Assembly (NCBI GenBank): GCA_029204225.1
Contig: CM055092.1
Location: 43,615,245-43,679,244, forward strand
DNA length: 64,000 nucleotides
Source: Diphasiastrum complanatum
Lineage: Eukaryota > Streptophyta > Lycopodiopsida > Lycopodiales > Lycopodiaceae
Reading direction: 5' to 3'
Shown here: positions 1-12,312 of the stretch, in pieces
Numbering within the stretch: position 1 is the stretch's first letter
Layout of the letters: each line of letters starts with the position of its first letter
The notes under the pieces: generated by a model
Told to the model about the DNA's origin: nothing
The model's database searches: none
The model's input: only the letters and a program-made list of their open reading frames with translations
Made by a program: the position numbers and the translations under genes

Positions 1-1775
1 TCCATGTATACAGCATGTGCCTCCATCGAGAATCATTCACAGGTGCTCATGCAACTCGCTGCCCCTGCAAACACCTAAGGAAGTACACAAGATTGGCGAA
101 ATCTTCCTTGTCCTCTACATCCAGAATTTGCAAGAAAATGAAGTGCTCTCACAACACAAATCACAGAAACAACTTGTGTAGATCCTCTATAGTCACTGCC
201 TTCTGCAATAACCACCTGCAAACCAAAAAAAATCAAGAGCCACATCACACCTCTTCCATGTGCAATTTCTTGCACTCCCACTGTTTTGCAGTTCCACCCA
301 TTTACACACAATATGGCTCTTATTTCAAGCTCACAATCAAGAAACTCCTTTCTTGACTCAATGTAAATAAGCATGCAAACCAACCACTGATATTGTCCTT
401 ATTCAAGCAACTCCGTGCTTTCCACTACAACCTTCAATGTCATGCCAAATTGCAACCTCTTTCACGAATCACATAGAATAAGCACAAAAGCTTCTGAATG
501 AGGTTCTTCAAGAGAATCTGATACAATAACTTGCGACCCAATAAAGTTGCCATCCGAGAAATTTGCGTGACAACCAAAGACTGATCAACATTCCCTCGTT
601 GACACTCCTCATGCAATGATTCTCCTATAATCATGCCCACCACAATTGTCTCCACTCTTCAAGCACTTCACTGCATGGAACCCAATGTCATTGATGATTG
701 CAGCCTCCAAACTAAACTCCAAGCTTATTTGATTGCTTGGCCCTTCAAGCAGCCAACACTTGCTTCATGACATTTCCTTCCAAGCTCCTCTTGCTTCATC
801 CTTCAAGCAAATGCTCGCTTCTCAACGTCAATACAACCACCACAGGGCTGCCACTCCACGAACTTCATGACATTACCTTCCAAGCTCCTCTTGCTTCTTG
901 ACATCAAAATAGCCACCACCTCATTCCTCCATTTTCTTGGAACACTGACAAAGCTGCTGCTCCACGGATCTTGAATCTGTCAATCATTCTTCCTTGGTGC
1001 ATGGGCCCATAACCATTGTTGACATCAGAGTGATCAGAAACTGATTCAATAATGTTAGATATGTTAGCAATCTTTGTCAAAACGTTAGGAAACGTTGTCA
1101 AAGCTTCACTTGATGCGCTAACCTTGCAGCAAGATCACAGAGCAGCAAGAATGAAAACAACGAAAGAGCATCCAAACTACCAATACTCTATTCTGAATAC
1201 ATCTATATACAACAATACAGCAGGCTTGCCAAGATAGCTTAATCTGGAATCCTGCCAAGAAGATCCCTTATTTGGTCACTCACCTTATAACATTATCCAC
1301 TTAACCGATTAGACTTATGACACTTTAATAACTAACTTAGACCCCTACTATATGTGCTCATCCATTGCCTATTTATAGGTCCTATGTTATGTTTACACTT
1401 GGTCTGTGACCATTGACCTATGCACAAATCCAGATATGTATTAAGCATAACTCCCAACACGAATGAGTTTGGCTCCACATGTTCGATTATATCATGTGAA
1501 TTGCATTTCCATGGTAGTTCCATGATCGTTCATACTCTTCCTACTCGCGTGAAGCTTATTGCAAAGGCAGTCTATCAGGAATTCTTGTTCATATAGAGAG
1601 GTGACAGGGAACTGTGGCGTGATGTCATGAAAAGCTTCATGTACAAAAAAATGTATGGGGAATTTTTACGATGAAAGGAGGGGCTAAGAGGTTGAATGCA
1701 TGCGTTGAAGTATATGTTGCTCTTGATGGGACAAGGGAGATAGAAGAACGCGAACTGAGAAGTGAGCAGGAATAT
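1..1775. other. Non-coding flank, probably old LTR-like sequence
   Basis: No reading frame here resembles a known protein; the open frames are short and overlap on both strands. Two things stand out. An imperfect direct repeat of about 34 bases (around 765-798 and 863-897, both reading ttcatgacatt-ccttccaagctcc) lies about 100 bases apart. A near-palindromic CCTATAAATAGG at about 1367-1378 would be a good TATA box on either strand. Together they suggest an LTR or other promoter-bearing repeat, but I found no matching second copy or TG...CA ends in the window. Confidence 0.4.
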
Positions 1776-3146
1776 TGCGGAATAGCTCTCCCGTTACAAT
1801 CAGCTGCTAGATGCAAAAACAATCTGATAGAGAACTTATGTTAAGTATAATCAAACCTTAAAGTGTTCTAGTTGCCCAACAGGATCTTAAAAATTAGTTC
1901 ATACTCACAAATGAGAGTACAGTCCACCGAAGAGATTAGAGATGGTTTATGTGTGTGTGTGTGTGTGGTATTACTGGAAGTCGAATTCAATATGAAGTTT
2001 TGTTCTGAAATAGATTGCAATAGCAGTATGATATCGCGAGTCCCTCAGGGGTCAAAGACAGTCATCGTCTGATCAAAAACTGAGGAGTCGTAGACGCCCG
2101 TGTTCTGATCAGAATGAGTAAACAAGCGCGATCAAACAACGATAGAGTGCATTCAAATCACAATAAGCATTCATCTACATTATACACAGATAGAAAAGCA
2201 TATTGCTACTATATTACACTGAAGCACAACAATGACAATTACAACCAGAATGACGGTGTAACTGGCAGGCTCAAAATAATACGTCTCATGGACGGACCAT
2301 CTCAATTAATCTGTGCTGGGATGATCTATATATAGATTGCATCCATGTATTAACTACATTAAATGATTGTCACCTAATTAGGTAAGCTGTTGTACTTGGA
2401 AGTATATGGCTTCTGTGACAACTGTACATAATGTATACTGTCAACCCGTAGGGAATGTTGACATGGACAAGGCCATCACAATTTCTCTCACTTCGCATTT
2501 TACGTGAAGTGGTTTTCTCTCACTTTGCAAATTTCGGGAAGTGATTGGGAACGTTCCTCGTTCAAAATAGACGACCTTTGGCATTTTCTCTCTGTTTGAG
2601 ATTTTGCAAAAAAGCCGAAGGTGCCCTTAAAAAGATGAAGGTGCGCTCAAAAAGACGAAGGTGCCCTGAAAAAGGCGAAAGTGTCTTTAAAACAGTTTAA
2701 CTCATGAAAATAGATGAACTTTGAGAATTTTCTCTGGGTCTTCGCGAACATTTCGCGAAAACGTTGAAGGTGTTAAAAACAGTTAAGCTTTTAAACTATG
2801 CAAGTTTTGCGAAACTGTCGCAAAAACTTTCGCGAAATAGTTTGAACTGTTGAACTATGCTAGTTTCACGAAACTGTTGCGAACATAGTTCATTTCTGTA
2901 GACTGTCGCGAAAGTAATGTATTTCTGCAGACTTGTTCTAAATGCTAATTTCGTGGAAGTCCTTGAAGATGGCCAAGTTTTCAATGATTTCAAATTATTG
3001 AACTTAATATCTGAACTTGAAATTATGACAGGATTGGTTAGCCTTTGCTGGAGATCAACCGGAAGCCCGTTGTAGACGTTCTTCAAATAAATTGGCTGTC
3101 TAGTTTTGTGATTCCAAGGAGACAACTGTGGGCTTAACTTCCAACA
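1776..3146 (-). repeat. LTR of copia family A, copy 1 (3' LTR)
   Basis: On the minus strand this begins TGTTGG at 3146, directly after a purine-rich tract (3147-3160) that follows copia RNase H sequence, so it is the 3' LTR of the fragment at 3147-3692. Much of it (about 1776-3000) matches 25108-26083 and 27087-27740 in the same orientation: shared landmarks are the GCGGAATAGCTCTCCC start, the gtcatcgtctgatca block and the gatggccaag block near 2970. Its minus-strand start differs from that of copy 2. Boundaries on the left are approximate; no target duplication could be fixed. Confidence 0.65.
1950..1967. repeat. (GT)n microsatellite
   Basis: A short run of GT dinucleotides inside LTR-A copy 1; the matching position in copy 2 (near 25285) has only one or two repeats, so the run expanded after the copies diverged. 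Confidence 0.9.
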
Positions 3147-3692
3147 TCCCCCCTTAAGGCCACAGTTGGTGCCTTAGTATCTTTGTCAGGTTCAGCATGT
3201 TGAAGAACTTCTAATGCTTGATCCTGGGAAGCGCTTTGGTGAAGATGTCTGCGACCATTTCTGTTGTGAAGCAGTTTCTATGTGCCTGGATTCGCCATGA
3301 AATCTGGGATTCAGTGACAGTGAAATACAGCTCAAGTTGTCACACAAATTGGTGGTAGCATTGAGTTGAGTGTGAGGTAAGTCGTGAAGTAACAACCTGA
3401 TCCATACAGCTTCTTTTGAAGCTTGACATGCTACGATGTACTCTGCCTCAATCGAAGAAAGTGCAACTGATTTTTGCTTCCTTGAGTTCCACGAAATCAG
3501 TCCCCCTATGTCAGATAGAAATAGAACCCGAAGGTAGATTTTCTGGTAGAGACTGTTCCTCCCCAATCTGAGTCGAGTAGCCTCACAGGATGAGTGGGTC
3601 GATAGCATTTCCATCATAACATAAAATGTGATCTAAACTTCCCTGAATATATCCATCACTCTCTTCAATGCTTTCCAATGAGATAGCTTCAT
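3147..3692 (-). pseudogene. Ty1/copia RNase H fragment, family A
   Basis: This is the C-terminal RNase H part of a copia Pol, which would degrade the RNA strand of the RNA:DNA hybrid during reverse transcription. The translation shows WNSRKQKS, SSIEAEYI, CQASKEAVWIRLLL and CDNLSCISLSLNPRFHG, almost identical to the plus-strand copy at 34612-35317, so both belong to one family. A frameshift lies near 3500-3600 and a deletion removes the segment after HIE that should read into the polypurine tract. Reverse transcriptase and everything upstream are missing; the fragment ends near 3692 in unrelated sequence. Confidence 0.85.
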
Positions 3693-3701
3693 TATCACCT
3701 C

Positions 3702-3760
3702 CTGACCCAAAGGGGTTGGCCTAGTTGGTTAGCTTGGTATAAGGGAAGCTCCCTAAGATC
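3702..3760 (+). repeat. Possible tRNA-derived SINE start (A-box only)
   Basis: TGGCCTAGTTGG at about 3715-3726 fits the polymerase III A-box consensus TRGYNNANNNGG, and the surrounding GGGGTTGGCCTAGTTGGTTAGC resembles the 5' end of a tRNA. No good B-box follows at the expected spacing, so this may be a decayed SINE or chance. Confidence 0.25.
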
Positions 3761-4235
3761 CTGCTTACAAGATAACACACAATAGGAACACACTATGGAG
3801 CAACCACCCAACCAAGTAGAAGCAGCCAATCAACTCTAGAAGCTTCACCCCCAAGCCAAGGAACAAGAGGCATGAATGTAGAGTGAAACCATGGCAATGA
3901 ATCCATGATCACAATGAGGAGTAGGGCGAATTTGGCCTCTTCTTATAGAGCCATAAGCATCTTGGGCACATAGCCATCCATAGCCCTAAGTTCCCTATAC
4001 ATAGATTCACCTAGGATAGAGTCCTATGCATGGACCAACTATTCATAGAATTGCTATTGATAACTCTACACATGCATACATTGTCTCATACCTTGTCTAA
4101 ACTCCATTTAGTGTGTTCTGGGCCTCACAAAGATATTAGTTACTTTCAGGTCACATCCAGTATGACGTGGCATAACTAACAACTTGATTTACTGGAGTAT
4201 CATCGTGTATCCAAGACTAGGAGTATACTGAATCC

Positions 4236-4330
4236 TACTTACTGGTCATGGACATAACACTTGGCATCCAAAGTTTCTTTGGTCCCAAGTTCGAGCCTCC
4301 CTTGGAAACCAAGAAGCATTATCACCTCTT
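4236..4330 (+). repeat. Possible tRNA-related SINE fragment (B-box-like)
   Basis: AAGTTCGAGCCTCCC at about 4288-4302 resembles a polymerase III B-box (GGTTCGANNCC) and tRNA T-arm, with a weak A-box-like TGGTCATGGACA about 50 bases upstream. No poly(A) tail or target duplication was found. Weak evidence. Confidence 0.25.
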
Positions 4331-4793
4331 GGCTTTTTTTCTTCCCCTGTAAAATTGCTCATCACAAGTAGATTTTCAATTTGAAATTTCAAAATGTAAG
4401 ATTCTTGCCATCCAATTTGCCACCTTTTGGAGGCATAAACATCCTTTTGATTCATTTTCAATAAATTGACTGTCCTTGTAATTCAACCTCCACAAGGAAA
4501 TTCACAAATTCTTGCTTCAAATGACAGAGTTGACTTACCACCTTCATGCTTATATCTCCAATTATGTCTATATTTTGGATTGATTTTTTCTAACTAGAAA
4601 AATTATTGCTATTTCATAAAGGAAAAATAGAAATTTCAAGGCTAATTGAGATAATTTTTACATCTAATTACTTGCCAAACCGATGCACAATTTGGAAGTT
4701 GTCCCAATTGAAAATCTAGCCTCTTCTGTGTATTGACTATGGACTTTGCGCCACTATATATGAATCATTTCTCTATATCCAAAAAGCAAAATA

Positions 4794-4853
4794 GACACAC
4801 ACACGTGCACGCCACACGCACACGCGCGTGTGCACAACACACACACACACACA
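4794..4853. repeat. Compound (CA)n/(CG)n microsatellite
   Basis: Runs of CA broken by CACGCGCGTG, then CA again. This alternating purine-pyrimidine stretch could adopt Z-DNA. Confidence 0.85.
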
Positions 4854-5692
4854 AGCATAGACATTGAACCACATTCCATAAACCTTGAAAGAGCATAAAT
4901 CACTATAGTATGAAATGAGAGTACAATAGAGGTTTAGTAGAAATCCCTAGAAGCCCTACAAGCAACAACTAAGCACTTCTATGCTACTCACATGGGCCAC
5001 ATGGGCTAACATAGGTTCATTACATTGCTACGGTTGCACTTGGCACTCGAGATATGTTGAGTGTACTTTTTGCTAAAATCAATATTGTACATCTATAAAT
5101 ATTTGTAGTATTAATGTAGCAAGAGAATAATTCACCCAAGCAATTTAGTTTGACATTAAATATCACTTAAGCTATCTTCACTTATAATGTTTTCTTAAAT
5201 GTAGCTAGTTTGAATGAATTGTCTCAAGTATCAAAATTCGACATGGAGGTTAAAGGGGCTATAAAGACTACAAGTATGTTGTTAACTTTGTAGGGACACA
5301 TAGGATACTTATAGTTATGTCTAGCATTATTGATAAGAAGAGAAGAAAAACACAACCAAATGTGTGTTTTGCAACTCAAAATTGTACATGAGGGATGTAT
5401 TCTATTTTTCTCACATAAAAGTTGAGGGCTTAAAAAAGAAAGAAACTTAAAAGTGCATGTGAAATGTTAGTCTAAAACATTCATGATTGACCTAATTTTT
5501 CCTTTTGGAGGTTCATTTAGCCTCTACAAGATAATCAATGAAAAAACATCATGCATCAAACATAAGATGATTGTCAAGCTTATTATTTGATTGAAAATGC
5601 ACATTATTTACTAAATAATTCCTAATCAACTTATTGTACATTTGACATCATGTAAGAAAAAAACACCAATTATCTCTCTTTATCTACATGCT

Positions 5693-5716
5693 CACACACA
5701 CACACACACACACACA
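5693..5716. repeat. (CA)n microsatellite
   Basis: About eleven uninterrupted CA units in non-coding AT-rich sequence. Confidence 0.9.
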
Positions 5717-7910
5717 TCTATTTTCAACTAGATCTTCTTTGAATATAGTGCCTTATGCACTTACATGAACATCAATAAACTTGAGATGCACAATCATTGA
5801 ACATGGAGTTGCAAGGATCCCAAATTACGAAATGCATGCAATATTCACTATTCAAAGTTATGTCTCCCAAGTTTAAAAATATATTGACAAATATAAACTC
5901 GATGTATAAGTATCAAGGAAATAATACTTGACCAATAATTTTTCATGCCATGATTGAAGCAAGAGGCTATTTAAATGAAGAAATTTGAAAAGAAGCATAA
6001 TCTTGATCAATATGCATGCTTCATGCCATGAAAACTTGTAAATTTTCATGCGTGACTATCAATCATGATTGACTATTGCATGTTTTGCTAGTGTGTATAG
6101 TGCTCTACAATAATTTGCTCTTTTCTCCTTTTAGGTCTACTATAAGGTAAGCAAGCTTATAAAATGACTCATAATACTTATTATGCCTACTTATTTAGAA
6201 ATTATATCATATCTCATCACTCTATTTGACCATGGTAACATTTTGATGATATAGTATTGTATAGAATTTTAAGGATTCTAATCTTTATGACTCATGCTTA
6301 TGTCACTAAAATGATAATATTCGTAGAAGATTCTTAGTCAATCATGTGTTGCACCCTCAAAAAGATCCACAATGAGATTGTTGATAATCATATATAATAG
6401 CTTTACAAAAGAATCATGTAGCTCAATTTGACACTTTTTATGCCTATGATTTGGTGTAAATGGAATCTAATAGTGATAGACATGTGTTGGAGACAAATAA
6501 CACAACCACTACTCCATTATGGGAGGGACACAAATCACTTTTTAGTTGGAATTTGAAGGGCATGTTGTAGAACTATGAGGACACAATAGGTCACACCATT
6601 AAGGCCTTGAAGTTTGATAAAAATATGCCAAAAATATAGAATTTGAATAATTTAATTGAAAAAAGGAAACTCAAAGGAAGATAAATTGTTTCATACATTA
6701 TTTTCACCTATCTTGAGAAAGGAGGACATCTACAAGACATATATTGGAGTAAGCTATGAGAAGCTCAAATTACAATATAATCTAGCCCATTATTTCATTG
6801 GGAACAAAAGGTGCCTCTAAAGGATGGAAAAACTAATCATTGGGGAAAATCAAAGAGCCAAGATTTCATGTTTCAAATGTCTTCAACGTCCACTACAATG
6901 GTAATTTAACAACAAATTGAGGATAAGCTAGTGAACTTCATGAAATATTTGAATACAGACTCAAATATATACATAAATGGCCTACACATATGTGCATGAG
7001 GTTTTGTTAGCAAATTATGTGCCTTGTTCATAGTTTGAGCATAGCTGATTACATTAGGTCTAAAGTAGGATCTTAAATGATGTCTCCTATATATTAGGAG
7101 CCTAAAACAGAACAAAAAAACTAAATTTTTTCACTCTCTCTAAGTTTTACAATCTACTTGCTCTCTTACCAAATGATACTTCTCTAAGCATAAATGTGGA
7201 TAATGTTAGAAAACATTATTATAATGCTTCATAACTGGTATGAACAAAGAAGAATACAACAAAGCATGGAAAAAGTGAGGTGTGACAAGTGTTTGGGGTC
7301 CAAAAGTGTTTATAGTGGTTGAATAATGATCACCTAATGAATATAGACACTATTTTTAGAAATGAGCATTCTAGTATCATTGTTCATGCATGAATTTACC
7401 AACTATATAACTTCTTATGTGTACTTAGACTACATAGCAAAATTGGTAATTCCACAACCTCAACTATCTATAATACAAGCCATACTTATATCATAAAATT
7501 TGTTGCTATCTTATTCATATTGGTCAAAGCTTGATCATAAGTGGTCAAATTTATTATGACACAAGAATGAACCCAATAGTGGCAAGAGCATAACATTGGA
7601 ATGGAGAATATTTGTTGAGGATGGTTCATATCATTTTTCTTTTGTGTTTATTGGATTTGTGGATTATCTTAGAGAGAGACTCTATTTCTGGTGAAAATTA
7701 GATATTGATATCTTGTATTGCCTTGTTGATGTTGTGTTTGACATATTTTCAACAAATGACATTTAACGAAGTAACGAAGATCATCATTTCACATTATTGC
7801 ATCTGAAACCTAACTAAACCATGGTGTTACTAGATGTAAGAATCAAATATATGTGTTGTTGAAGCGATGGCAAGGACGACGACTAATACCGAGGGAATGG
7901 CACACTGGGT

Positions 7911-8374
7911 TTTTTTTTTTTTTCCCCTCATAAAGACTAGCCATAGATTAATAATTTTATACAAGATACAAACTGAAATCTCAAAGAAATTAATTAGAGA
8001 TAGATTAACTTATCAGCCTCTTTAAAAACCAGCAAGGCGAAAATAAGAAAATCATCGTTCCCAAATTCCCTGTTATTTCTATCAAGCCAAATGTTCCAAA
8101 GGGTAATAACTCTAAGCCATTGCCAATAGGAATTGGCAGTAGCATCATCAAACAAAATATCGGCCAGCAGTAAGGCGATATGGCTGAATCTTTTGAATTC
8201 AACATGAAAAGGTGCAATAAAAAGATCAGCCACTGATTTCCAATATGGAGCATAGCAATGGAAGAATAAGTGTGGCACATCCTCAATTGATGTTTTGCAT
8301 ATAGAGCAGACATGCGACACATTGCCCCTATATTTGTCACGAACAGGAAGAGCAAGCTGGAGGATTCTAAGGGA
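7911..8374 (-). pseudogene. LINE 3' part: zinc-binding zf-RVT domain and poly(A)
   Basis: The minus strand encodes the zf-RVT tail found after reverse transcriptase in plant LINEs and related genes. Visible are ILQLALPVRDKY, then CSIC (about 8297-8308) and HLFFHC, followed by hydrophobic helices and WLDRNNREF. The frame ends near 7994. A run of T at 7911-7923 is the poly(A) tail on the minus strand and marks the 3' end. The 5' continuation lies at 13823 onward: a copia element inserted between them at GAAAA. It is a dead fragment because upstream reverse transcriptase is missing. Confidence 0.75.
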
Positions 8375-8379
8375 GAAAA

Positions 8380-9081
8380 TGTGAAAGTACTGTACTTTAG
8401 GACCATAAATGGATCTACAAAAGATCCACAAGAGTGATTGGATGCTTGCTTAACAATCTATCAAAAAACTAGACACAAAAAAGTTGATCTAGATTGGCAA
8501 TTTGACAAACAACAAGCATTAACAATCAAAAGCATTGATCAACATTGAAATACGAGCCCACACGTGTGTACTACAGGATGTAGTACGGCCTTCAACCTGA
8601 GAAACAAGTATAAACTGATTTGGTTTCATTTGGATCACAAAAACTCAATGTACATAGTGAACTAGCTTGAGATTGTCAATGAGCTCCAAAAATTTTCTAT
8701 CTACTCACTATGGAGAGAGGGAATACATAGCAAATTCGACTTCCTTCTTGAAGTTAGGTGGATTTCCAGCATGTAATAAGGAATTTAACTCACTCTCCTT
8801 GACCTAAAATGAAACCCTAGTCTATTTCCTAGAGTCATGCTTGGTAGATAGCTAGTTGGTCAAATTTTCACCTTAAATCTAGGATTTAGGTCCTATAAAC
8901 TAGGAATCACTACCAAAATGACATGACCAACCCTATGGACTTGACCTAACCTACATTAGGAGTGGATTTCCACGTGGCATCTTGGCCTCACATGTGTGGA
9001 ATCCACTTATGTACAAAATTTACATTATACTACATGGTTTGTGATCAAGCTAGATTTGCCAATTTTTGGCAATTCTTCACA
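8380..9081 (-). repeat. 3' LTR of the 8375-13822 copia element
   Basis: Begins TGTGAAAG and ends TTCACA on the plus strand, the usual TG...CA form. It contains a CACACGTGTG palindrome at 8559-8568 and CACATGTGTG at 8989-8998. The right edge has a short hairpin, TTGCCAA-TTT-TTGGCAA, near 9058-9074. Confidence 0.88.
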
Positions 9082-9096
9082 CTCCTCCTCAAATTT
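9082..9096 (-). other. Polypurine tract of the 8375-13822 element
   Basis: CTCCTCCTCAAATTT on the plus strand is a purine run on the minus strand, immediately next to the left LTR. In this class of element it primes plus-strand DNA synthesis and fixes this LTR as the 3' one. Confidence 0.7.
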
Positions 9097-9292
9097 AGCT
9101 TGATCTATCTACAACTCTCTTGCTAGATGAATGAATGCTTTTAGAAGTGTCTAAAAAATCCAGCTACAAGCAAGGAACTTTTGAGACTCCAATAGAGAAT
9201 GTTGTCCATGAAGGATCTTTCACCACCTCTTAGAGGATTCCTTACAAGATGTTCCACAAATGTGTCTATATACATGTAGCACACTTCAAAAA

Positions 9293-9524
9293 CTATACAT
9301 CATGCCAAGCCATGGATTCCAAGGCATTTTGTGCACTTGAAAATACATCAATAAAACTATCAAGTGCATACATATTGTTGCCAAAGACATCTTGCCTTGC
9401 TTGATCCATATGATTGAGCCTAGATGACTCCATCTTGATACTCATGGTTCTTCTTGGAGTCCTTGGGTCTTGAGCTTGCTCCTCCACTTGACTTGACTCC
9501 AAACCATCAATGAATTGAATAAGG
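9293..9524 (-). other. Unassigned open segment next to 3' LTR
   Basis: An open minus-strand frame of about 75 codons, rich in polar residues (SSQVEEQAQDPRTPRR, then MDQARQDVF). It shows no copia motif. It may be the spacer that follows integrase in complete relatives, or simply non-coding. Only its position inside the element is certain. Confidence 0.3.
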
Positions 9525-10336
9525 TGTTGATCCAAAGGTGATAAATTTTACAGTTTTTAGGACAATAATGATTGTACTTTACAATCATAGAGAGTTATTG
9601 GTTGCTTAATCAATGAATCTATCAAGTTCTACACATTAGATCTTGATCTAGATTCACTACACTTGGATTTAAGCAAGAGCAATGGATCAACACATCATTT
9701 TTTAGTGAGAGCGGCTTCACACGTGTGGAGTACTGTCCACTGTACGGCCTGCACCTGAAACAACAAGTACAATGATACTAGATAGCAATCATGCATAAAA
9801 ATCACAAGACAAATGACTAGAAATCTCACAAAAGTGTAGAGTGCAAAAGTCTCATCAATTTTCTTAGCAAAATGATGATCCTTTTATGGATCAAGTACAT
9901 CCATGAGTCTGGTACAGTCCAGCAGGCCTTCACACGTGTGAAGAGTGCCACATCACTCATATCTATCCATTTGATCCATCCTTGATCCTTATCCAATAGT
10001 TGACCTTCTAGAATATGACTAAAATCCAAAAAGCTAGTCTCCTAGAATATAGGAATATTCCCTACAAAATAGGATCTAAGGAAAATGGTCAACTCTTATC
10101 TTCTAGTACTCTATACACACATGTGAACATCCACTTGCCATGTGGGAGCATTTACTCATGCACATGCAAGGAAAAGCTAATTTGTAGGTGACTAGTCAAC
10201 TTGACTAAAAACTAGTCATTTCATGTTCACACTAACTAGAATGATACAAAATCAATTTGGATATATACAAACATGAAAAGTACATCCTTTCACACATGGG
10301 AACATGCTCCACACGTGTGAAATCATATCATCAACA
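9525..10336. repeat. LTR-like block inside the copia element
   Basis: This AT-rich block begins TGTTGAT and ends ATCAACA, a perfect 7-bp terminal inverted pair of the type found at LTR ends. It carries three CACACGTGTG palindromes (9718-9727, 9931-9940, 10310-10319), the middle one extending to 16 bp (9928-9943). A segment near 9700-9760 resembles the flanking LTRs around their palindrome. I found no target-site duplication, so it could be a nested solo LTR or part of the element's own 3' region. Confidence 0.4.
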
Positions 10337-10351
10337 TATTCTAATGTTTGA

Positions 10352-11257
10352 TCAATATTTACATGAACCAATGTCAAGTGAGAAGTGACAATTTTCAACA
10401 AAAGGTGCTTCTTCAAGTTTACAAATCTTCCACTCTTGAAAGATCACATTTCCACCATTGACCAATTCTTTGGTTGAAAACAAGTAGATTCTATCTCTAC
10501 TTGAAGAGCAAAACACTACCATTATTCCTATCATTGAAATATTATAATATTTGGTCCTTACATTGGAATGATCTTGCACAAAGCATTTGGACACAAAGAT
10601 TTCCAAAGAAAATGATGTTTCATCTTTTATGACTCTAATCAAACTATTACAAAAATAGTTATCCAATGAAATTGCTTTATCAACAACAAATGTAGATTTC
10701 AAATCATCTCATTTCATTGTCTTGTCATACAAAGTAATAAACACCATGAATCTTAAAGGTAATAAACAAGTCACCTCATGTCTACTACTACTTTCCAAAA
10801 CTAATTCAAAGACAGTAGACTCTCCAATGCTCACCACCCTTGCAAGATGCACACTTGAATGGACAATTTGCATGCAATTTGATGACTCGGCCATTGTCAT
10901 TGAGGACTCCCTTGGAACTCTCATGCTTTGAAGCTGATCCTCAAGATCTTCCTCCTTTTGATGCTCCTCCTCAATGCAAGCAAGATCACACTTTGCCAAG
11001 ATCTCCTCTTGAGTGATCTCCTCCTTTGCCAAGCTCATTCTTTCAAAAGCAACACTAGCTTCCAACTTAAACAATCTTCCATGTTTAAATCCCTTTGCAA
11101 TGCAAACATCATTCTTCAAGATGAAGCAAACACCGTGCTTAAAGTGGACATCCAAACCACTTTCTAAGAGTAGACCAACACTAAGCATATTCTTGGTGAT
11201 TGATGGCACATAAAGGACATTTTCTAGATCCATGCATTTTGAGGATTCTAGACACAA
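10352..11257 (-). pseudogene. Pre-integrase segment with unusual C-terminal region
   Basis: The start is a typical copia pre-integrase region: NVLYVPSITKNMLSVG, then FKHGVCFILKND and GRLFKLE. A normal copia would then show the integrase zinc motif (HRRLGH...CEAC) and the DDE core. Instead about 240 codons follow with no such motif: a Glu-rich stretch (EEEHQKEEDLEDQ), a Ser/Met stretch, and IYLFSTKELVNGGNVIFQEW. There is only one in-frame stop, near 10709-10711. NVIFQEW loosely resembles the SRDVIF motif at the end of copia integrase, so this may be a heavily deleted integrase, but most of it is unidentified. Confidence 0.5.
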
Positions 11258-12312
11258 AGAGATGGTGTGGCACCATCTATCCTACACTCTTCATCATTTG
11301 CAGTAAAGACAAACGTTTTAGCAGCATTGAAAGAGTGTAAGGTTGAGAAAAAGTCCTTTTCACAAGACATGTGGGAGCTAGCCCCACTGTCGATCCACCA
11401 ATTGTCTCTTGAATTGCTATTGCTTGTTGGTGAGGATGTAGATGCCATCAAGAATACATCTGCTTCATCCTCCTCCTCCTCCTTTGCAAGGTTTCCGTGT
11501 TTGTCCTCCTCCACTTGTGCTCTTAGCCTCTTGTAGCATTCAGATGCATACTGCCCCTTCTTTCCACAAAAGAAGCATTTCTGCTTTGACTTGTCCTTTG
11601 AGCTTGATGCATCATCCTCTTCTTTGGCCTCCTTTGGATGATTCTTCTTTCCATTGGTCTTCTTTTTGCCCTTGAATGAGAGATTGGCTTTCTCATCACC
11701 ATCCTGCAAAGACAAGGAACTCATCCTAGAATTTGCATGGAGCATCCTACACTCTTCAGCCACTAATACACTATGAAGTTTTTCTATAGTTGGCAAAGTG
11801 TCTTGGATGGCAAAACTTTGGACCAAATTTGCAAAGTCATCTTCTAGACCATTAAGGACAATTTGTACAAGCTCTCCATCATGAATCTTCTCTCCAATGG
11901 AAGCCAACTCCCTATTTAGAGACTTGATTTTGAGTACATAATCCTGTGCACTCTCCTCACTTCTCCTCATGCTTTGCAAAATCTGATTTCTAAGCATAAG
12001 AACTCTAGAAGTATTGATAGATTCATAGATTGATTTTAAAGACTCCCAAGCCTCTTTAGCACTAGTACATGCTGATACTTCTCTCAACAAATCATTGCTC
12101 ACATTCATCTTCACACAATGAAGTGCAAGCCTAGATCTCTTCTTGTATCTAGCTAACTCCTATGCACCTAGAGGTTCATCTTCATCTTCAATCAAGAACT
12201 CATGAAGGTCTTGGAGCACCAAGAGTGACTCCATCCTAACCTTCCCAATATCATAATTTGTAGAATTCAATCTCTCACTGGCTTCTAGAAGGTATGCTCC
12301 AGCAGATCCCAT
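11248..12312 (-). pseudogene. Copia Gag plus protease start
   Basis: Gag packages the element RNA; protease would cut the polyprotein. The start ATG at 12312 gives MGSAGAYLLEASERLNSTNY, which aligns with Gag of the copia at 39650-44031. One stop interrupts it near 12160; the frame is then open for 288 codons. A UBN2-like Gag region (AWESLKSIYES, LNRELASIG) comes first, then a Lys-rich linker. The zinc knuckle at 11536-11577 reads CFFCGKKGQYASEC, so the zinc-binding His is Gln. Protease shows WWIDSGASSHM with its catalytic Asp codon at 11389-11391. A frameshift near 11250 separates it from the next segment. Confidence 0.8.

Larger units (their letters stand above)
3693..7910. other. AT-rich stretch without recognisable genes
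   Basis: About 4.2 kb with stops in all frames on both strands. I see no transposon protein, no LTR ends and no clear inverted repeat. It holds two CA-type microsatellites and two weak RNA-polymerase-III-like boxes, listed separately. The right end is set by the poly(T) that marks the LINE tail. Confidence 0.6.

Noticed and set aside
15-383. Overlapping 113- and 102-codon frames at the window start
   Set aside because: They overlap on opposite strands, have no motif, and the left edge of the window prevents assessment.
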